A stretch of DNA of 64,000 nt from Alloactinosynnema sp. L-07 (GCF_900070365.1 NZ_LN850107.1:6634001-6698000), one strand, 5' to 3'. Positions 41,621-50,750 are shown, numbered from the stretch's first letter. Translations and numbers: made by a program. The notes: generated by a model not told the origin, from the sequence alone.

Positions 41621-42648
41621 TGCGCGCGCCCACCGATCTCTACGGACGCCCGCACGCCGACCGGCTCCTGCGCGCGCTGGTGCCGGTCGTCGCGGGCTAC
41701 CAGCGGCTCAGCAAGCTCAGCGCGCGCCGCCAGCCCGAGGTCGCTCCGGTCGACCGGGATCTGGTGCTGGAGGTGCGCGGGGTCGATCGCGTCGCCGAGG
41801 ATGTCGTGGCGCTGCGGCTGGCCGACCCACAGGGGCGTCCGCTGCCGCGCTGGCGGTCCGGTGGTCACCTCGACGTGATCCTGGCGTCGGGTCGGCGCAG
41901 GCAGTACTCGCTGTGCGGGGACCCGCTCGACCGGATGTCGTACCGGATCGCGGTGCGGCTGGTGTCCGAGGCGGGTGGCTCGGGGGAGATGCACACCGTG
42001 ACCGCGGGCGGCACGCTCACCGTGCGCGGCCCACGCAACGCATTCCCGTTCGTGGACCGCGGCCCGTACCTGTTCGTGGCGGGCGGCATCGGCATCACGC
42101 CGATCCTGCCCATGGTGCGGATGGCGGCCCGGCGCGGCACCGACTGGCGGCTTGTCTACACAGGACGGTCGCACGAGTCGATGCCGTTCCTTGACGAGCT
42201 GGCCGCGCTGCCGACGACCGACCGGGTGCGCGTGCTGGCCTCGGAATCGGTGCCCGAGGTCGCCGACCTGCTGGCGGACGCGCCGTCCGGGGCGTCGCTG
42301 TACTGCTGCGGGCCCAGCCCGATGATCGACGCCGTCCGGCGCGAGTGGACTGGACCGCTGCACTTCGAGCGGTTCTCCCCGCCGCCGGTGGTCGACGGAA
42401 AGCCGTTCGAGCTGCAGTTGGGTGTGGACGGTCCGGTGCTGCCGGTCGCGCCCGACGAGTCGGCGCTGGAAGCGCTGCGCCGGGCGCGTCCGGGCGCGGC
42501 TTACTCGTGCAGGCAAGGGTTTTGTGGAACGTGTCGGGTCGGCGTGCTCGCCGGTGCGGTCGACCACCAGGGGGCTGCGGTCCCCGACGGCTCGATGCTC
42601 GTGTGTGTCTCGCGGGCGGCGGACGAGCGCATCGTCCTGGACGTGTGA
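41620..42648 (+). CDS. Flavin/2Fe-2S oxidoreductase (phthalate dioxygenase reductase type)
   Basis: A 342-residue electron-transfer protein. The flavin domain shows RRQYSLCGDP, the NAD domain FVAGGIGITPILPMV and YCCGPSPMID, and the C-terminal plant-type ferredoxin domain shows SCRQGFCGTCRVGV with a final Cys in LVCVS. It would pass electrons from NAD(P)H to a partner oxygenase, most likely the adjacent di-iron-like PF10118 protein. Start and stop overlaps place it in the EphD-like operon. Confidence 0.93.
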   Translation: MRAPTDLYGRPHADRLLRALVPVVAGYQRLSKLSARRQPEVAPVDRDLVLEVRGVDRVAEDVVALRLADPQGRPLPRWRSGGHLDVILASGRRRQYSLCGDPLDRMSYRIAVRLVSEAGGSGEMHTVTAGGTLTVRGPRNAFPFVDRGPYLFVAGGIGITPILPMVRMAARRGTDWRLVYTGRSHESMPFLDELAALPTTDRVRVLASESVPEVADLLADAPSGASLYCCGPSPMIDAVRREWTGPLHFERFSPPPVVDGKPFELQLGVDGPVLPVAPDESALEALRRARPGAAYSCRQGFCGTCRVGVLAGAVDHQGAAVPDGSMLVCVSRAADERIVLDV

Positions 42649-42659
42649 GAGGAATCGAC

Positions 42660-43463
42660 ATGATCGAGATCAACTACGAGCGCCGCGGCGCGGGCGACCC
42701 CTTGGTGCTGATCCACGGCATCGGCCACCGCTGGCAGGCGTGGACGCCCGTTCTCGACCGCCTCGCCGAGCACCACGACGTGATCGCCATCGACCTCCCG
42801 GGCTTCGGCGCGTCCCCGATGCTGCCGCCCGAATGTCGCTACGACGTCCCCAGCGCCGTCGACGCGCTGATGGAGGTCTTCGACGACCTGGGCACGCCGC
42901 GGCCGCACCTGGCGGGCAACTCGCTGGGCGCCATGCTGTCGCTGGAGATCGCCGCCCGCGGCGGGGCCCGGTCGGTCACCGCGCTGGCCCCGGCAGGCTT
43001 CTGGACCGCCCGCGACCGCGCGTGGGCGATCAACATCCTGCGGATGGTCCGCGCCTCCGGCCGCACCCCGCTGATGCGTTCCGCGCTGGCCGCGCGCAAG
43101 CCGCTGCGGATGATCGGCGGAAGCATCCTTTTTGGACACCCGTCGCACATCGGCGCCCAGGACATGCTGGGAGACCTGGAATCCATGGTCGCCGCCCCCG
43201 GCTTCGACGCCATCGTCGCGGCGGGCGCCGACAGCTACGTCTACGCGGCGGGCACGCCCACCGTCCCGGTCACCGTGGCGTGGGGCTCCCGCGACCGGGT
43301 CCTCTGGCCCCGCCAGGCCCGCCGGGCCGCCGAACTGCTCCCGGCGGCCCGGCACGTGCGGCTGCCCGGCTGCGGCCACGTCCCGATGGGCGACGACCCG
43401 GCCGCGGTGGCCAGGCTGATCCTGGAGACCTGCGCCGAAGGTGCGCTGGAAAAGGCCGCCTGA
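42660..43463 (+). CDS. Alpha/beta hydrolase
   Basis: A 267-residue hydrolase. The oxyanion motif LIHGIGHRWQAW, elbow GNSLGAMLS (Ser nucleophile), acid around WGSRDRVLWP and His in LPGCGHVPMGDDP are all present. AGAGGAATCGAC gives a ribosome-binding site, and the gene starts 12 bases after the reductase, so it is probably the fourth gene of the lipid-type operon. The substrate is unknown. Confidence 0.9.
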   Translation: MIEINYERRGAGDPLVLIHGIGHRWQAWTPVLDRLAEHHDVIAIDLPGFGASPMLPPECRYDVPSAVDALMEVFDDLGTPRPHLAGNSLGAMLSLEIAARGGARSVTALAPAGFWTARDRAWAINILRMVRASGRTPLMRSALAARKPLRMIGGSILFGHPSHIGAQDMLGDLESMVAAPGFDAIVAAGADSYVYAAGTPTVPVTVAWGSRDRVLWPRQARRAAELLPAARHVRLPGCGHVPMGDDPAAVARLILETCAEGALEKAA

Positions 43464-43482
43464 GTCTTGAATACTGCGCCCC

Positions 43483-43857
43483 GTGCGAACACTGGTGGCG
43501 TGGGTGTTGGGTCTGGTCGGCGCGGCGGCGGCGGGCTATGGGGTGACCCGCCCCTGGTTTGAGGACCGGATAGGCACCAGCCTCCCGCTGGCGGACCTGT
43601 TCGGCGGCGTCGAACGGGACTCGGCGTCGCTGTTGACGTCGATGGTCGTGCCGATCGGGATCGCGGTGATCCTGGCCGTCCTGGGCCTGCTGCGGTCGGG
43701 CGTGCTGCTGCGGGTGGGCGCGGGCCTGTTGGCGCTGGTCACCGTGGTGTGGGTGCTCCAGGCCCGCCAGGCCGTCGACATCGCCGACCTTCAGTCCGGC
43801 GTCTGGAACGTCGCCTTCGGCAGCCTGTTGTTGCTGGTGGCAAGCGCCCTGCGCTGA
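43483..43857 (+). CDS. Four-helix membrane protein
   Basis: A 124-residue hydrophobic protein. Four membrane helices are visible: VAWVLGLVGAAAAGYGV, SMVVPIGIAVILAVLGLL, VGAGLLALVTVVWVL and VWNVAFGSLLLLVASAL. No named family is recognised. It begins with GTG 20 bp after the hydrolase and ends one base before the stop of the convergent coiled-coil gene. Confidence 0.75.
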   Translation: MRTLVAWVLGLVGAAAAGYGVTRPWFEDRIGTSLPLADLFGGVERDSASLLTSMVVPIGIAVILAVLGLLRSGVLLRVGAGLLALVTVVWVLQARQAVDIADLQSGVWNVAFGSLLLLVASALR

Positions 43858-43858
43858 G

Positions 43859-44761
43859 TTACTGCGCGGGCGAGGTGTTGCGCTGCTGCGGGGTCGGGCG
43901 CCGCAGCGGCGCCGTTGTGTCACCCCTGTCGGATAGTGCCGCGGGAGTGTCGGGCGTCAGTTCCGCCTCGGCCTCCAGCGGCTCCAGCAGCGCTGTGCTC
44001 TGCGTCAACAGGTCGTAGGTCCCGCGCAGGCGCCCGGCCAACTGTTCCCGCAGCGCCGTCAATCGCTCGACGTGGCTGGTGGCCACGGCGATGCGCTTGT
44101 CGGCTTCGTCCGTCGCCTCCTGGACCCGGCGGCGGGCTTCCTCGGAGCTGGCGGTGCGCGCGGTCTCGATCTCGCGGTGGAGTTCGGCGCGCTTGCCGGA
44201 CATGTCTTCCTGGAACTGCTGCTCGACGCGCTGGCGTTCGCGTTCGGTCTGCTCGTCGATCTGCTTCTGCTGCGCCTCGGCGGCGGTGGTCATGGCCTCG
44301 ACCTTGGCCTGGGCGTCGGTCATGATCGTCTGGTGCTTGGTGTGGATCTCGTCGTGCTGGCGGTCGAGATCGGCGAGCAGCTTCGTGTACCGCTCGCGCA
44401 GGGCCGTTGAGGCCTCCTCGGCCGCCGACCACGCCGAGTCGGCGGCGGCCTGGGCGCGGGTGGTGATCTCCGTGGCCTGGACCTTCGCCATCTCGACCGC
44501 GCGGGTCGCGCGTTCCTGGGCGTTGGGGGCAGACGCGGCCGCGGCGGCGGTACCGATCTTGTCGAGGCGGCCGCTCAGCGTGGCGATCTCGCGCCGGGCC
44601 TGCTCCAGCCTGCCGGACAGGTCGGCGGCGGCCGCGCGGGCCTCGTCGCGTTCGGCGGCCAGGCGCAGCGAGTCGGCTTCGGTCCGCGCGACGAACTCCC
44701 GGACCTGGGTGCGGTCGTACCCGTGCCGCGCCACGGCGAAGCGATCGTGCTGTGCAGCCAT
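43859..44761 (-). CDS. DivIVA-like coiled-coil protein
   Basis: A 300-residue, highly charged protein. The N-terminus FAVARHGYDRTQVREFVART is like the lipid-binding/dimerisation part of DivIVA/Wag31-type proteins, and residues about 25-260 are heptad-rich coiled coil (Ala/Glu/Arg/Gln). The C-terminus is Pro/Thr-rich and disordered. A role in polar growth or cytoskeletal scaffolding is inferred. The start at 44761 (MAAQHDRF) puts the DivIVA-like motif at the N-terminus. Confidence 0.82.
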   Translation of the reverse strand: MAAQHDRFAVARHGYDRTQVREFVARTEADSLRLAAERDEARAAAADLSGRLEQARREIATLSGRLDKIGTAAAAASAPNAQERATRAVEMAKVQATEITTRAQAAADSAWSAAEEASTALRERYTKLLADLDRQHDEIHTKHQTIMTDAQAKVEAMTTAAEAQQKQIDEQTERERQRVEQQFQEDMSGKRAELHREIETARTASSEEARRRVQEATDEADKRIAVATSHVERLTALREQLAGRLRGTYDLLTQSTALLEPLEAEAELTPDTPAALSDRGDTTAPLRRPTPQQRNTSPAQ

Positions 44762-44859
44762 GCCGCGCACGCTACCGGTGCTCACCCAAACGGCAACACC
44801 ACGGGCAGCCGAACAGGTGAATCGTCACCCAGGCAGGTCATGCACGGTCGTGCCGGTGA

Positions 44860-46851
44860 TCACCAGTGGAAGCCCCTGGTGAGGCGGATCAGCGCGCCCG
44901 CGGCGGCGGTCAGGTTGCGTTCGCCCTTGCCGACCTTGATCCCGTCCTTGCCGCCCGCGGCGGTCGAGTCGGGGAAGATCCGGTAACCCTGGTAGGCAAC
45001 GGCGTCAACGAGTCCCGGCGCCAGCGAGTACGCCGTGGAGATCAGCTGCCCGCTCGGCGTGCCGATGTGCTTGGGCCGGTTGACCAACGCGTCCATCACC
45101 ATGTCGGCGGCCTGTTCCGGCGACTTCGTCGGGAACGCGTCGTAGATCTTGGTCGGGCGGATCATCGCGGTGCGCACCAGTGGCATGTGGATGGTGGTGA
45201 ACGTGATCCCCGCGCCGTGGGTCTCGGTGGCGACGATCCTGGAGAAGTAGTCCAGCGCCGCCTTCGACGCCACGTACGCCGAGAACCGCGGCGCGATGCC
45301 CTGCACGCCGATCGACGACACGTTGACGACATGGCCGAACTTCCGCTCGGTCATGTGCGGCAGCAGCGCCAGGATCAGCCGCACCGCGCCGAAGTAGTTG
45401 ATCGCCATCGCGCGCTCGTAGTCGTGCATCCGGTCATACGACAGCCGCACCGCCCGCCGGATCGACCGGCCCGCGTTGTTGACCAGCATGTCCACACTCG
45501 GCTGCTCGGCCAGCATCCGCGACACCGTCTTGGCCACCGACTCGTCGTCGGTCAGGTCGCACGGGTACACGAACGCGTGCCCGCCCGCCGCGGCGATCTC
45601 CGCGCGCACCTCCTCCAGTTCGGCCTCGCGCCGGGCCACCAGCAGCGGCACGCCACCGCCCGCGGCGATCTTGAGCGCGGTCGCCCGGCCGATGCCCGAC
45701 GACGCGCCGGTGATCACGACCCGGCGTCCGTCGAGGCCGCCGCGACGGCCCTCGCGGCGGGCGCGGAACGGGTCGAGGTGCTCGCGCCAGTAGCGCCACA
45801 GCACGTCGGCGTAGTCGCCCAGCCGAGGCACTTCGAGTCCGCTGCCCGCCAGCGCCGCGCGGGTGGCGGTCGAGTCGAAGCGCGGCTCGAAGGTGAGCGT
45901 GGTCAGCAGCACCGGCGGGATGCCCAGCCGGTCGAGCACGGCGTCGCGCGCGATCGACACCCCTGGCACGTTCTCCGCGAACTTGATCAACCCGACCAGC
46001 GGGTTGCTCAGCCTGCGCGGCAGCGCGCCCGCCGCCACCGGGGCGCCCGCGGCCTTGGCGAAGGCGTTGTAGACCTCCTTGGCCGACTGCGGCGTCGGAT
46101 TGACCAGGTGGAACGCGCGGCCGTCGAGCCCAGGCTGGTTGACCAGGTGGACCATGGCCTTGGCGACGTAGTCGACCGGGACGATGTTGGTGTCGCCGAT
46201 GTCGGGCACCACCAGCGGCACGTTCGGCACGCCGTCCAATCGCGACAGCGCGGAAAAGAAGTAGTACGGGCCGTCGATCTTGTCCATCTCACCGGTGCCG
46301 GAGTGCCCGACGACGATCGCGGGCCGGTAGACCCGCCACGGCACCTTGGTCTGGGTGCGGACCAGCCGCTCGGACTCGAACTTGGTGCGGTGGTAGGCGG
46401 TCACGAGCCGCTGGCCCGCGTCGAACATGTCCTCGGTGAACTTGCCGCGGTAGTCGCCAGCGACCGCGACCGACGACACGTGGTGCAGACACCCGGCGCC
46501 CAGCTCGCCCGCGAGGTCGATCACGTGCCGGGTGCCGTCGACGTTGGCGGTCACGCTGGTCTCGTCGTCGGCGGTGACGTCGTAGAGGGCGGCGAGGTGG
46601 ACCACGTGGTCGACGCCGGTCAGCTCGACGAGCTGGTCCGCGGCGATGCCCAGGCCCGGCTGGGAGACATCGCCGACGACAGTGCGCACCCGGTCGGCCG
46701 ACGGCCAGCCGCGCGCGGCCCGGTCGAGCCGCTCGCGCGACTGCTCACGGACCAACAGCCACACACGGTCGACGTCGTCGCGTTCGAGCACCTCGCGCAC
46801 GAAGTGCCTGCCGATGAGCCCGGTCGCGCCAGTCACCAAGTAAGTCGCCAT
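44860..46851 (-). CDS. Two-domain fatty acyl-CoA reductase (AcrA1-like)
   Basis: A 663-residue protein with an N-terminal NAD-binding epimerase/thioester-reductase-like domain (YLVTGATGLIGRHFV, catalytic YHRTKFESE). The C-terminal short-chain dehydrogenase domain begins near residue 385 (VVITGASSGIGRATAL, VNNAGRSIRR, YVASKAALD). The layout matches mycobacterial Rv3391/AcrA1, which reduces long-chain acyl-CoA to alcohol or aldehyde. The start MATYLVTGATG at 46851 is clear. It lies near the EphD-like operon, supporting a lipid theme. Confidence 0.9.
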   Translation of the reverse strand: MATYLVTGATGLIGRHFVREVLERDDVDRVWLLVREQSRERLDRAARGWPSADRVRTVVGDVSQPGLGIAADQLVELTGVDHVVHLAALYDVTADDETSVTANVDGTRHVIDLAGELGAGCLHHVSSVAVAGDYRGKFTEDMFDAGQRLVTAYHRTKFESERLVRTQTKVPWRVYRPAIVVGHSGTGEMDKIDGPYYFFSALSRLDGVPNVPLVVPDIGDTNIVPVDYVAKAMVHLVNQPGLDGRAFHLVNPTPQSAKEVYNAFAKAAGAPVAAGALPRRLSNPLVGLIKFAENVPGVSIARDAVLDRLGIPPVLLTTLTFEPRFDSTATRAALAGSGLEVPRLGDYADVLWRYWREHLDPFRARREGRRGGLDGRRVVITGASSGIGRATALKIAAGGGVPLLVARREAELEEVRAEIAAAGGHAFVYPCDLTDDESVAKTVSRMLAEQPSVDMLVNNAGRSIRRAVRLSYDRMHDYERAMAINYFGAVRLILALLPHMTERKFGHVVNVSSIGVQGIAPRFSAYVASKAALDYFSRIVATETHGAGITFTTIHMPLVRTAMIRPTKIYDAFPTKSPEQAADMVMDALVNRPKHIGTPSGQLISTAYSLAPGLVDAVAYQGYRIFPDSTAAGGKDGIKVGKGERNLTAAAGALIRLTRGFHW

Positions 46852-46918
46852 GGAGCTGTCCTCTCCGTGTGCGTCATCAGTCCATGAGCATCTCACTGTC
46901 CGTCGTTGTTGGAAAACG

Positions 46919-46954
46919 ACAGTGGGCCGACCCGGTCACGGATCGGCCCACTGT
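46919..46954. terminator. Terminator hairpin
   Basis: ACAGTGGGCCGA at 46919-46930 pairs with TCGGCCCACTGT at 46943-46954, just after the stop of the ATPase gene on the minus strand. Confidence 0.85.
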
Positions 46955-46964
46955 GTGGACAGTC

Positions 46965-47927
46965 TTATCGTGACATCGCGACCGGTCCCGGGACGAATTC
47001 GGGGTCGACCTGCTCGGTCAAGTCGCGGCCGGACCGGTGGGCCCACGCGCGGGCGTTGCGGACGTGGAACTCCACGGCCTGCCGCTGGTAGGTCGGCCAG
47101 TCCTTCTCGACGCCGTCGACCAGCGCACGCATCGCGCGCAGGGCGGCGCGGTTCTCCGGCTCCAGCAGCTCGATCGGCCGGACCTCGCCGCGCTCGGCGG
47201 CCCGCACGTGCGCGGAGCGGCCGACCCAGGTCAGCAGGTCGTCGCCGACCTCGTCGCGCAGGAAGTCCAGGTCCTCGCCGTCGGAGACCTTGTTGCCGAC
47301 GACCGCGACCCGCACGCCGAAGTCGCGCGCGTAGCCGAGGTACTGGCGGTAGACCCCGACGCTGCGCACGGTCGGCTCGCACACCAGGAACGTGACGTCG
47401 AAGCGGGTGAACAGGCCGGAGGCGAACGCGTCGGCGCCAGCGGTCATATCGACCACGGCGTACTCGTCGCCGCCGTCGACCATGTGGTTGAGCATCAGCT
47501 CGACCGCGCCGACCTTGGAGTGGTAGCAGGCCACGCCCAGGTCGTCGGCGGCGAACGCGCCCGCCACGGCCAGCGGGACGCCGTCGACCGGCCGGACGAA
47601 GTCCCGGTGCAGCGGGCTGTCCTCGTCGATCCGCAGCAGCCGCGAACCGCGGCCGGGCGGGGTCGTCTTGACCATGTCGTCGGCGGAGAGGATCCGCGGG
47701 TTGTCCCCGCGCAGGTAGTCCTTGATCCGCGGCAGGTGCTCGCCGAGTGTCGGCAGGGCGGCGGCTTGCGCGTCGGTCGCGCCGAGGGCCACCGCGAGGT
47801 GCTGGTTGATGTCGGCGTCGAGGGCGAGCAGCGCGGGCGCGGGACGCTCGGCGGCGAGGTGGCGGAGGAACAGCGCGGCCAGCGTGGTCTTGCCGCTGCC
47901 GCCCTTGCCGACGAATGCGATCTTCAC
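46965..47927 (-). CDS. CooC/MinD-like P-loop ATPase
   Basis: A 320-residue ATPase of the SIMIBI class. The deviant Walker A FVGKGGSGKTTLAALF with its extra Lys, ALDADINQHL and the later VDMTAGADAF fit CooC/NubP/MinD-like proteins, which insert metals or position complexes. The neighbourhood gives no metalloenzyme target. The C-terminal 60 residues are helical and specific to this group. ATG 47927 is the only sensible start. Confidence 0.85.
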   Translation of the reverse strand: MKIAFVGKGGSGKTTLAALFLRHLAAERPAPALLALDADINQHLAVALGATDAQAAALPTLGEHLPRIKDYLRGDNPRILSADDMVKTTPPGRGSRLLRIDEDSPLHRDFVRPVDGVPLAVAGAFAADDLGVACYHSKVGAVELMLNHMVDGGDEYAVVDMTAGADAFASGLFTRFDVTFLVCEPTVRSVGVYRQYLGYARDFGVRVAVVGNKVSDGEDLDFLRDEVGDDLLTWVGRSAHVRAAERGEVRPIELLEPENRAALRAMRALVDGVEKDWPTYQRQAVEFHVRNARAWAHRSGRDLTEQVDPEFVPGPVAMSR

Positions 47928-48019
47928 TAGAGGTCTCCTGGCTTGGTGATGACCGTACTAGTGATATCGGTTTTCATTATCTGTGGCAACTCCTGGTGGT
48001 CGCCGTCACCGGATCGAGG

Positions 48020-49159
48020 TCAGGCGGGCGCCTCGATCTGCGCGTTGGGCAGCTTGCGGTAGGAATCGAGCACGGCCGGGTCCTGGAGCTTCATCCAGTC
48101 GATGACCTCGGTGTAGGTGGCGCACGCGGTGTCCGGCCTGGTGCACACCGAGCCCATGAACTGCTCCACCGCGGTCATGAATCCCCCGCCGGACCAGTTG
48201 TTGAAGTGGTTGCCCACGACCATCGGGGCCCGGTTGCCGTTGAAGGCGGCCTGGTAGAGGCCCTCGTAGGTGTCGAGGGTGATCTTGGCGAACTCGGGCG
48301 CGCGGGCGGGCTCGTCCTTGGCCTTGTTCAGCAGGAACCAGAAGTTGTAGTCCATCAGGATCGTCTTGCGGTAGTTCGCGCCCGGCACCCGCACCGTCGG
48401 CATCGCGAACTCCCAGACGCCGCTCTGCTGGGTCGGCCAGGCCAGGCCGTCGGTGACCTGGCTGGAGTCGTAGGTCATCTCGCGGGCGGCCAGGGTCGGC
48501 ATGACGATGTCGAACTGGCCCTCCAGGCACGGGGTCCGGCCGCCCTTGACGGTGCGCGGGTCGACCTTGAGACCCTTGGCGCGGGCGTCGTCCATGAACT
48601 TGAAGAACTGGTCGAGCTCGCTGTTCCACTGCGCGGCGTCCCACCGGCCGACGCTGGGCTCGGAGCCCTTGCAGAAGTGGCCGTTGTAGTGGGTGCCGAT
48701 CTCGTGGCCCTGCTCGACGGCCTGGTTCAGGTCGCCGATGAGGTTGGTGACGTCGGTGGGGGAGCCGCCGAAACCGATCGACGCTTTACCCGGTTTGTGG
48801 CCCGGCCCGGTGTATTCGGTGCGGCGGCTGTCGTCGAGCAGGTAAATTCCGGAAAGGAACCCGGAGAAACGCGCGTCGACCCCGTCGGCGAGCTTCATCA
48901 TCTTCTGCCAGTGCTCGTGGGAACCGGCCCCGTCGAACGAGAAGACGACGAATTGCGGCGGCTTCTCGCCCGCGTTGAGCTTGCGCATCCACGGTCGCGG
49001 CGCGACGTCGGTGTTCGACGAGCCTTGCGGCGACGGCTTCCCGACCAGCGTGTTCGACGCGCCCCCCGGGCGCTGGGTGCCGATCACGACGAGGATGACG
49101 AAGGTGACCATCAGCGCGACGCCGAGTGCCAGCATTTCCCAGCGTCTGCGCTTGCTCAT
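48020..49159 (-). CDS. Membrane-anchored polysaccharide deacetylase-like protein
   Basis: A 379-residue exported protein with one N-terminal membrane anchor (EMLALGVALMVTFVILVVIG) and a NodB-homology-like domain outside the cell. The motif VVFSFDGAG corresponds to the TFDD region with the second Asp replaced by Gly, and HEIGTHYNGHF supplies the metal-binding His pair. Loss of one Asp may reduce classical deacetylase activity. The substrate could be peptidoglycan or another glycan. Upstream extension of this frame is antisense to the Bax inhibitor gene and is rejected. Confidence 0.82.
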   Translation of the reverse strand: MSKRRRWEMLALGVALMVTFVILVVIGTQRPGGASNTLVGKPSPQGSSNTDVAPRPWMRKLNAGEKPPQFVVFSFDGAGSHEHWQKMMKLADGVDARFSGFLSGIYLLDDSRRTEYTGPGHKPGKASIGFGGSPTDVTNLIGDLNQAVEQGHEIGTHYNGHFCKGSEPSVGRWDAAQWNSELDQFFKFMDDARAKGLKVDPRTVKGGRTPCLEGQFDIVMPTLAAREMTYDSSQVTDGLAWPTQQSGVWEFAMPTVRVPGANYRKTILMDYNFWFLLNKAKDEPARAPEFAKITLDTYEGLYQAAFNGNRAPMVVGNHFNNWSGGGFMTAVEQFMGSVCTRPDTACATYTEVIDWMKLQDPAVLDSYRKLPNAQIEAPA

Positions 49160-49552
49160 TGCGACTCCCACCCTGTCGACGCGGCTTGTTCCTCCCGAAG
49201 TGACAGACGTGCACCCGCCATCGCGGTTGCCCCCACGGTAAATACCCGGTGCGGCTATTTCGGCCAGCGACACGGAGCCTGGTTGGACTTTGAGCGGGTC
49301 GCAATCCTTCGGTCGAGCGACGGCGTTCGTCGGTTTGATGACCAGAGAGTGTCGAATCGGAGGAGGGTGACCCCCGGTCGCGCGAATCCGCTCCCCGGGC
49401 GGGGGTGCGCCGACTACCCTGGGCTGGCCCGGCGGGTTTGCCCCCGCCAGCGGGCCGCTCTGGGTAAAGTAGGTTTTACCCAGCCGGGAACCGGTCGGCC
49501 AGGTCGATCGTTGAACCCCGTGAAGGCGCCATTCAGGCCCAGGAGGATCAAG
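49160..49552. promoter_or_regulatory. Divergent promoter region of the deacetylase-like and Bax inhibitor genes
   Basis: This 393-bp spacer separates divergent genes. It contains a clear inverted repeat, entered separately, at 49461-49482. The rest shows no gene. Confidence 0.5.
49461..49482. promoter_or_regulatory. Inverted repeat, candidate operator
   Basis: TGGGTAAA and TTTACCCA form a perfect 8-bp inverted repeat with a 6-base spacer GTAGGT, 70 bp before the Bax inhibitor start. Its size and symmetry suit a dimeric repressor. Confidence 0.6.
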
Positions 49553-50359
49553 GTGCGTTCTACGAGCAACCCCGCGTTCCGCAACCTGCCGGTCGGCGGG
49601 TACGGCCCGAACGCGGGCTTCCAGCCCCAGGCCCAGGGCTACCCGGGCCAGCCGGGCTACGGCGGCTACGAAGCGCCGCCCGTGACCGGCGACCGTCCGA
49701 TGACGGTCGACGACGTGGTGACCAAGACCGCGATGACCCTGGGCACCGCCCTGGTCGTCGGCATCATCACGGCCATCGCCGTCCTCAGCGGCACGGTCAG
49801 CCCGTGGCCGCTGGTCATCGGCGGCATGATCGTCGGACTGATCCTGTCGCTGGTCGTCATCTTCAAGAAGACCCCGAACCCCGCCCTGGTCCTGGCCTAC
49901 TCGGCCGCCGAAGGTGTGTTCCTCGGAGCCATCACCGGCGTGTTCGAGTACCTGGTCCCCGGCATCGCCGTCCAGGCCATCCTCGGCACCGCGCTGGTGT
50001 TCATCACGATGCTGGTGGTCTACAAGACCGGCGCCGTGAAGGTCACCCCGAAGCTCACCAAGTGGATCATCGGCGCGACCTGCGCCGCCGCCGGTCTGAT
50101 GCTGATCAACCTCATGCTGGGGCTGTTCGGCGTCGACATGGGCATCCGCGGCAACGGCCCGCTGGCGATCGGCATCAGCCTGCTGTTCATCGGTATCGCG
50201 GCGTTCAACTTCCTGCTCGACTTCGACATGGCCGACCAGATGATCCGGTCGGGCACCCCGTCGAAGTGGGCCTGGTACGTGGCGTTCGGCCTGATGACCA
50301 CGCTGGTCTGGCTGTACCTGGAGATGCTGCGCCTGCTGTACGCGCTGAACTCCGACTGA
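49553..50359 (+). CDS. Bax inhibitor-1 / YccA family membrane protein
   Basis: A 268-residue protein with a Gly/Pro/Gln/Tyr-rich cytosolic N-terminus (about 50 residues) and seven membrane helices. Family motifs include AYSAAEGVFLGAITGVFE and FDMADQMIRSG near the C-terminus, where the conserved Asp pair thought to gate ion leak is found. The GTG at 49553 follows AGGAGG. Bacterial members are associated with Ca2+/H+ leak and membrane homeostasis; the role here is unknown. Confidence 0.93.
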   Translation: MRSTSNPAFRNLPVGGYGPNAGFQPQAQGYPGQPGYGGYEAPPVTGDRPMTVDDVVTKTAMTLGTALVVGIITAIAVLSGTVSPWPLVIGGMIVGLILSLVVIFKKTPNPALVLAYSAAEGVFLGAITGVFEYLVPGIAVQAILGTALVFITMLVVYKTGAVKVTPKLTKWIIGATCAAAGLMLINLMLGLFGVDMGIRGNGPLAIGISLLFIGIAAFNFLLDFDMADQMIRSGTPSKWAWYVAFGLMTTLVWLYLEMLRLLYALNSD

Positions 50360-50376
50360 TCTGAAGCACGAACAAG

Positions 50377-50404
50377 GGGCGCCCGGTCTTCGGACCGGGC
50401 GCCC
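50377..50404 (+). terminator. Rho-independent terminator
   Basis: GGGCGCCCGGTC and GACCGGGCGCCC form a perfect 12-bp stem with loop TTCG, followed by TTTT. It ends the Bax inhibitor transcript and marks the left edge of the lower-GC island. Confidence 0.95.
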
Positions 50405-50750
50405 TTTTGCTGTCGTCGGCCGCCACGAACGGGTTGGGATCGACACGCGGGCTGCTGCTTGATCTGGGGAGCCTGATGGGGCAAGTGGGGGCAAGCGTGG
50501 GAGGACTTGCGCACCAACCACCCACTTCGTCGTCTGCCGTGTCCCGAACAGCCGCAGGATGGATCTCGGGTTCACTGTCGCGACCCCGAACGCCAAAGGC
50601 TCCACGTATCGTTGCGATCTATCGCCTGTGTGGCCATCACCGCTGGACTCTCTCCGAGAGCGGAGAGTAGCGATTTCCCCGGCGCGAGCGATGTAGTGCG
50701 TATGGCCGAAGTGCCTCCACGTGTTCCATCTACAGGTGTTGGGAGCTCCG
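50405..50750. other. 346-bp spacer at the left edge of the accessory island
   Basis: No recognisable gene. Composition changes here from core-like GC to a visibly lower GC content that continues to about 52692, suggesting a junction of acquired DNA. Small frames on both strands have no protein character. Confidence 0.5.

Noticed and set aside
44866-46887. 673-codon plus-strand frame
   Set aside because: Antisense to the acyl-CoA reductase, which has two intact NAD-binding motifs.
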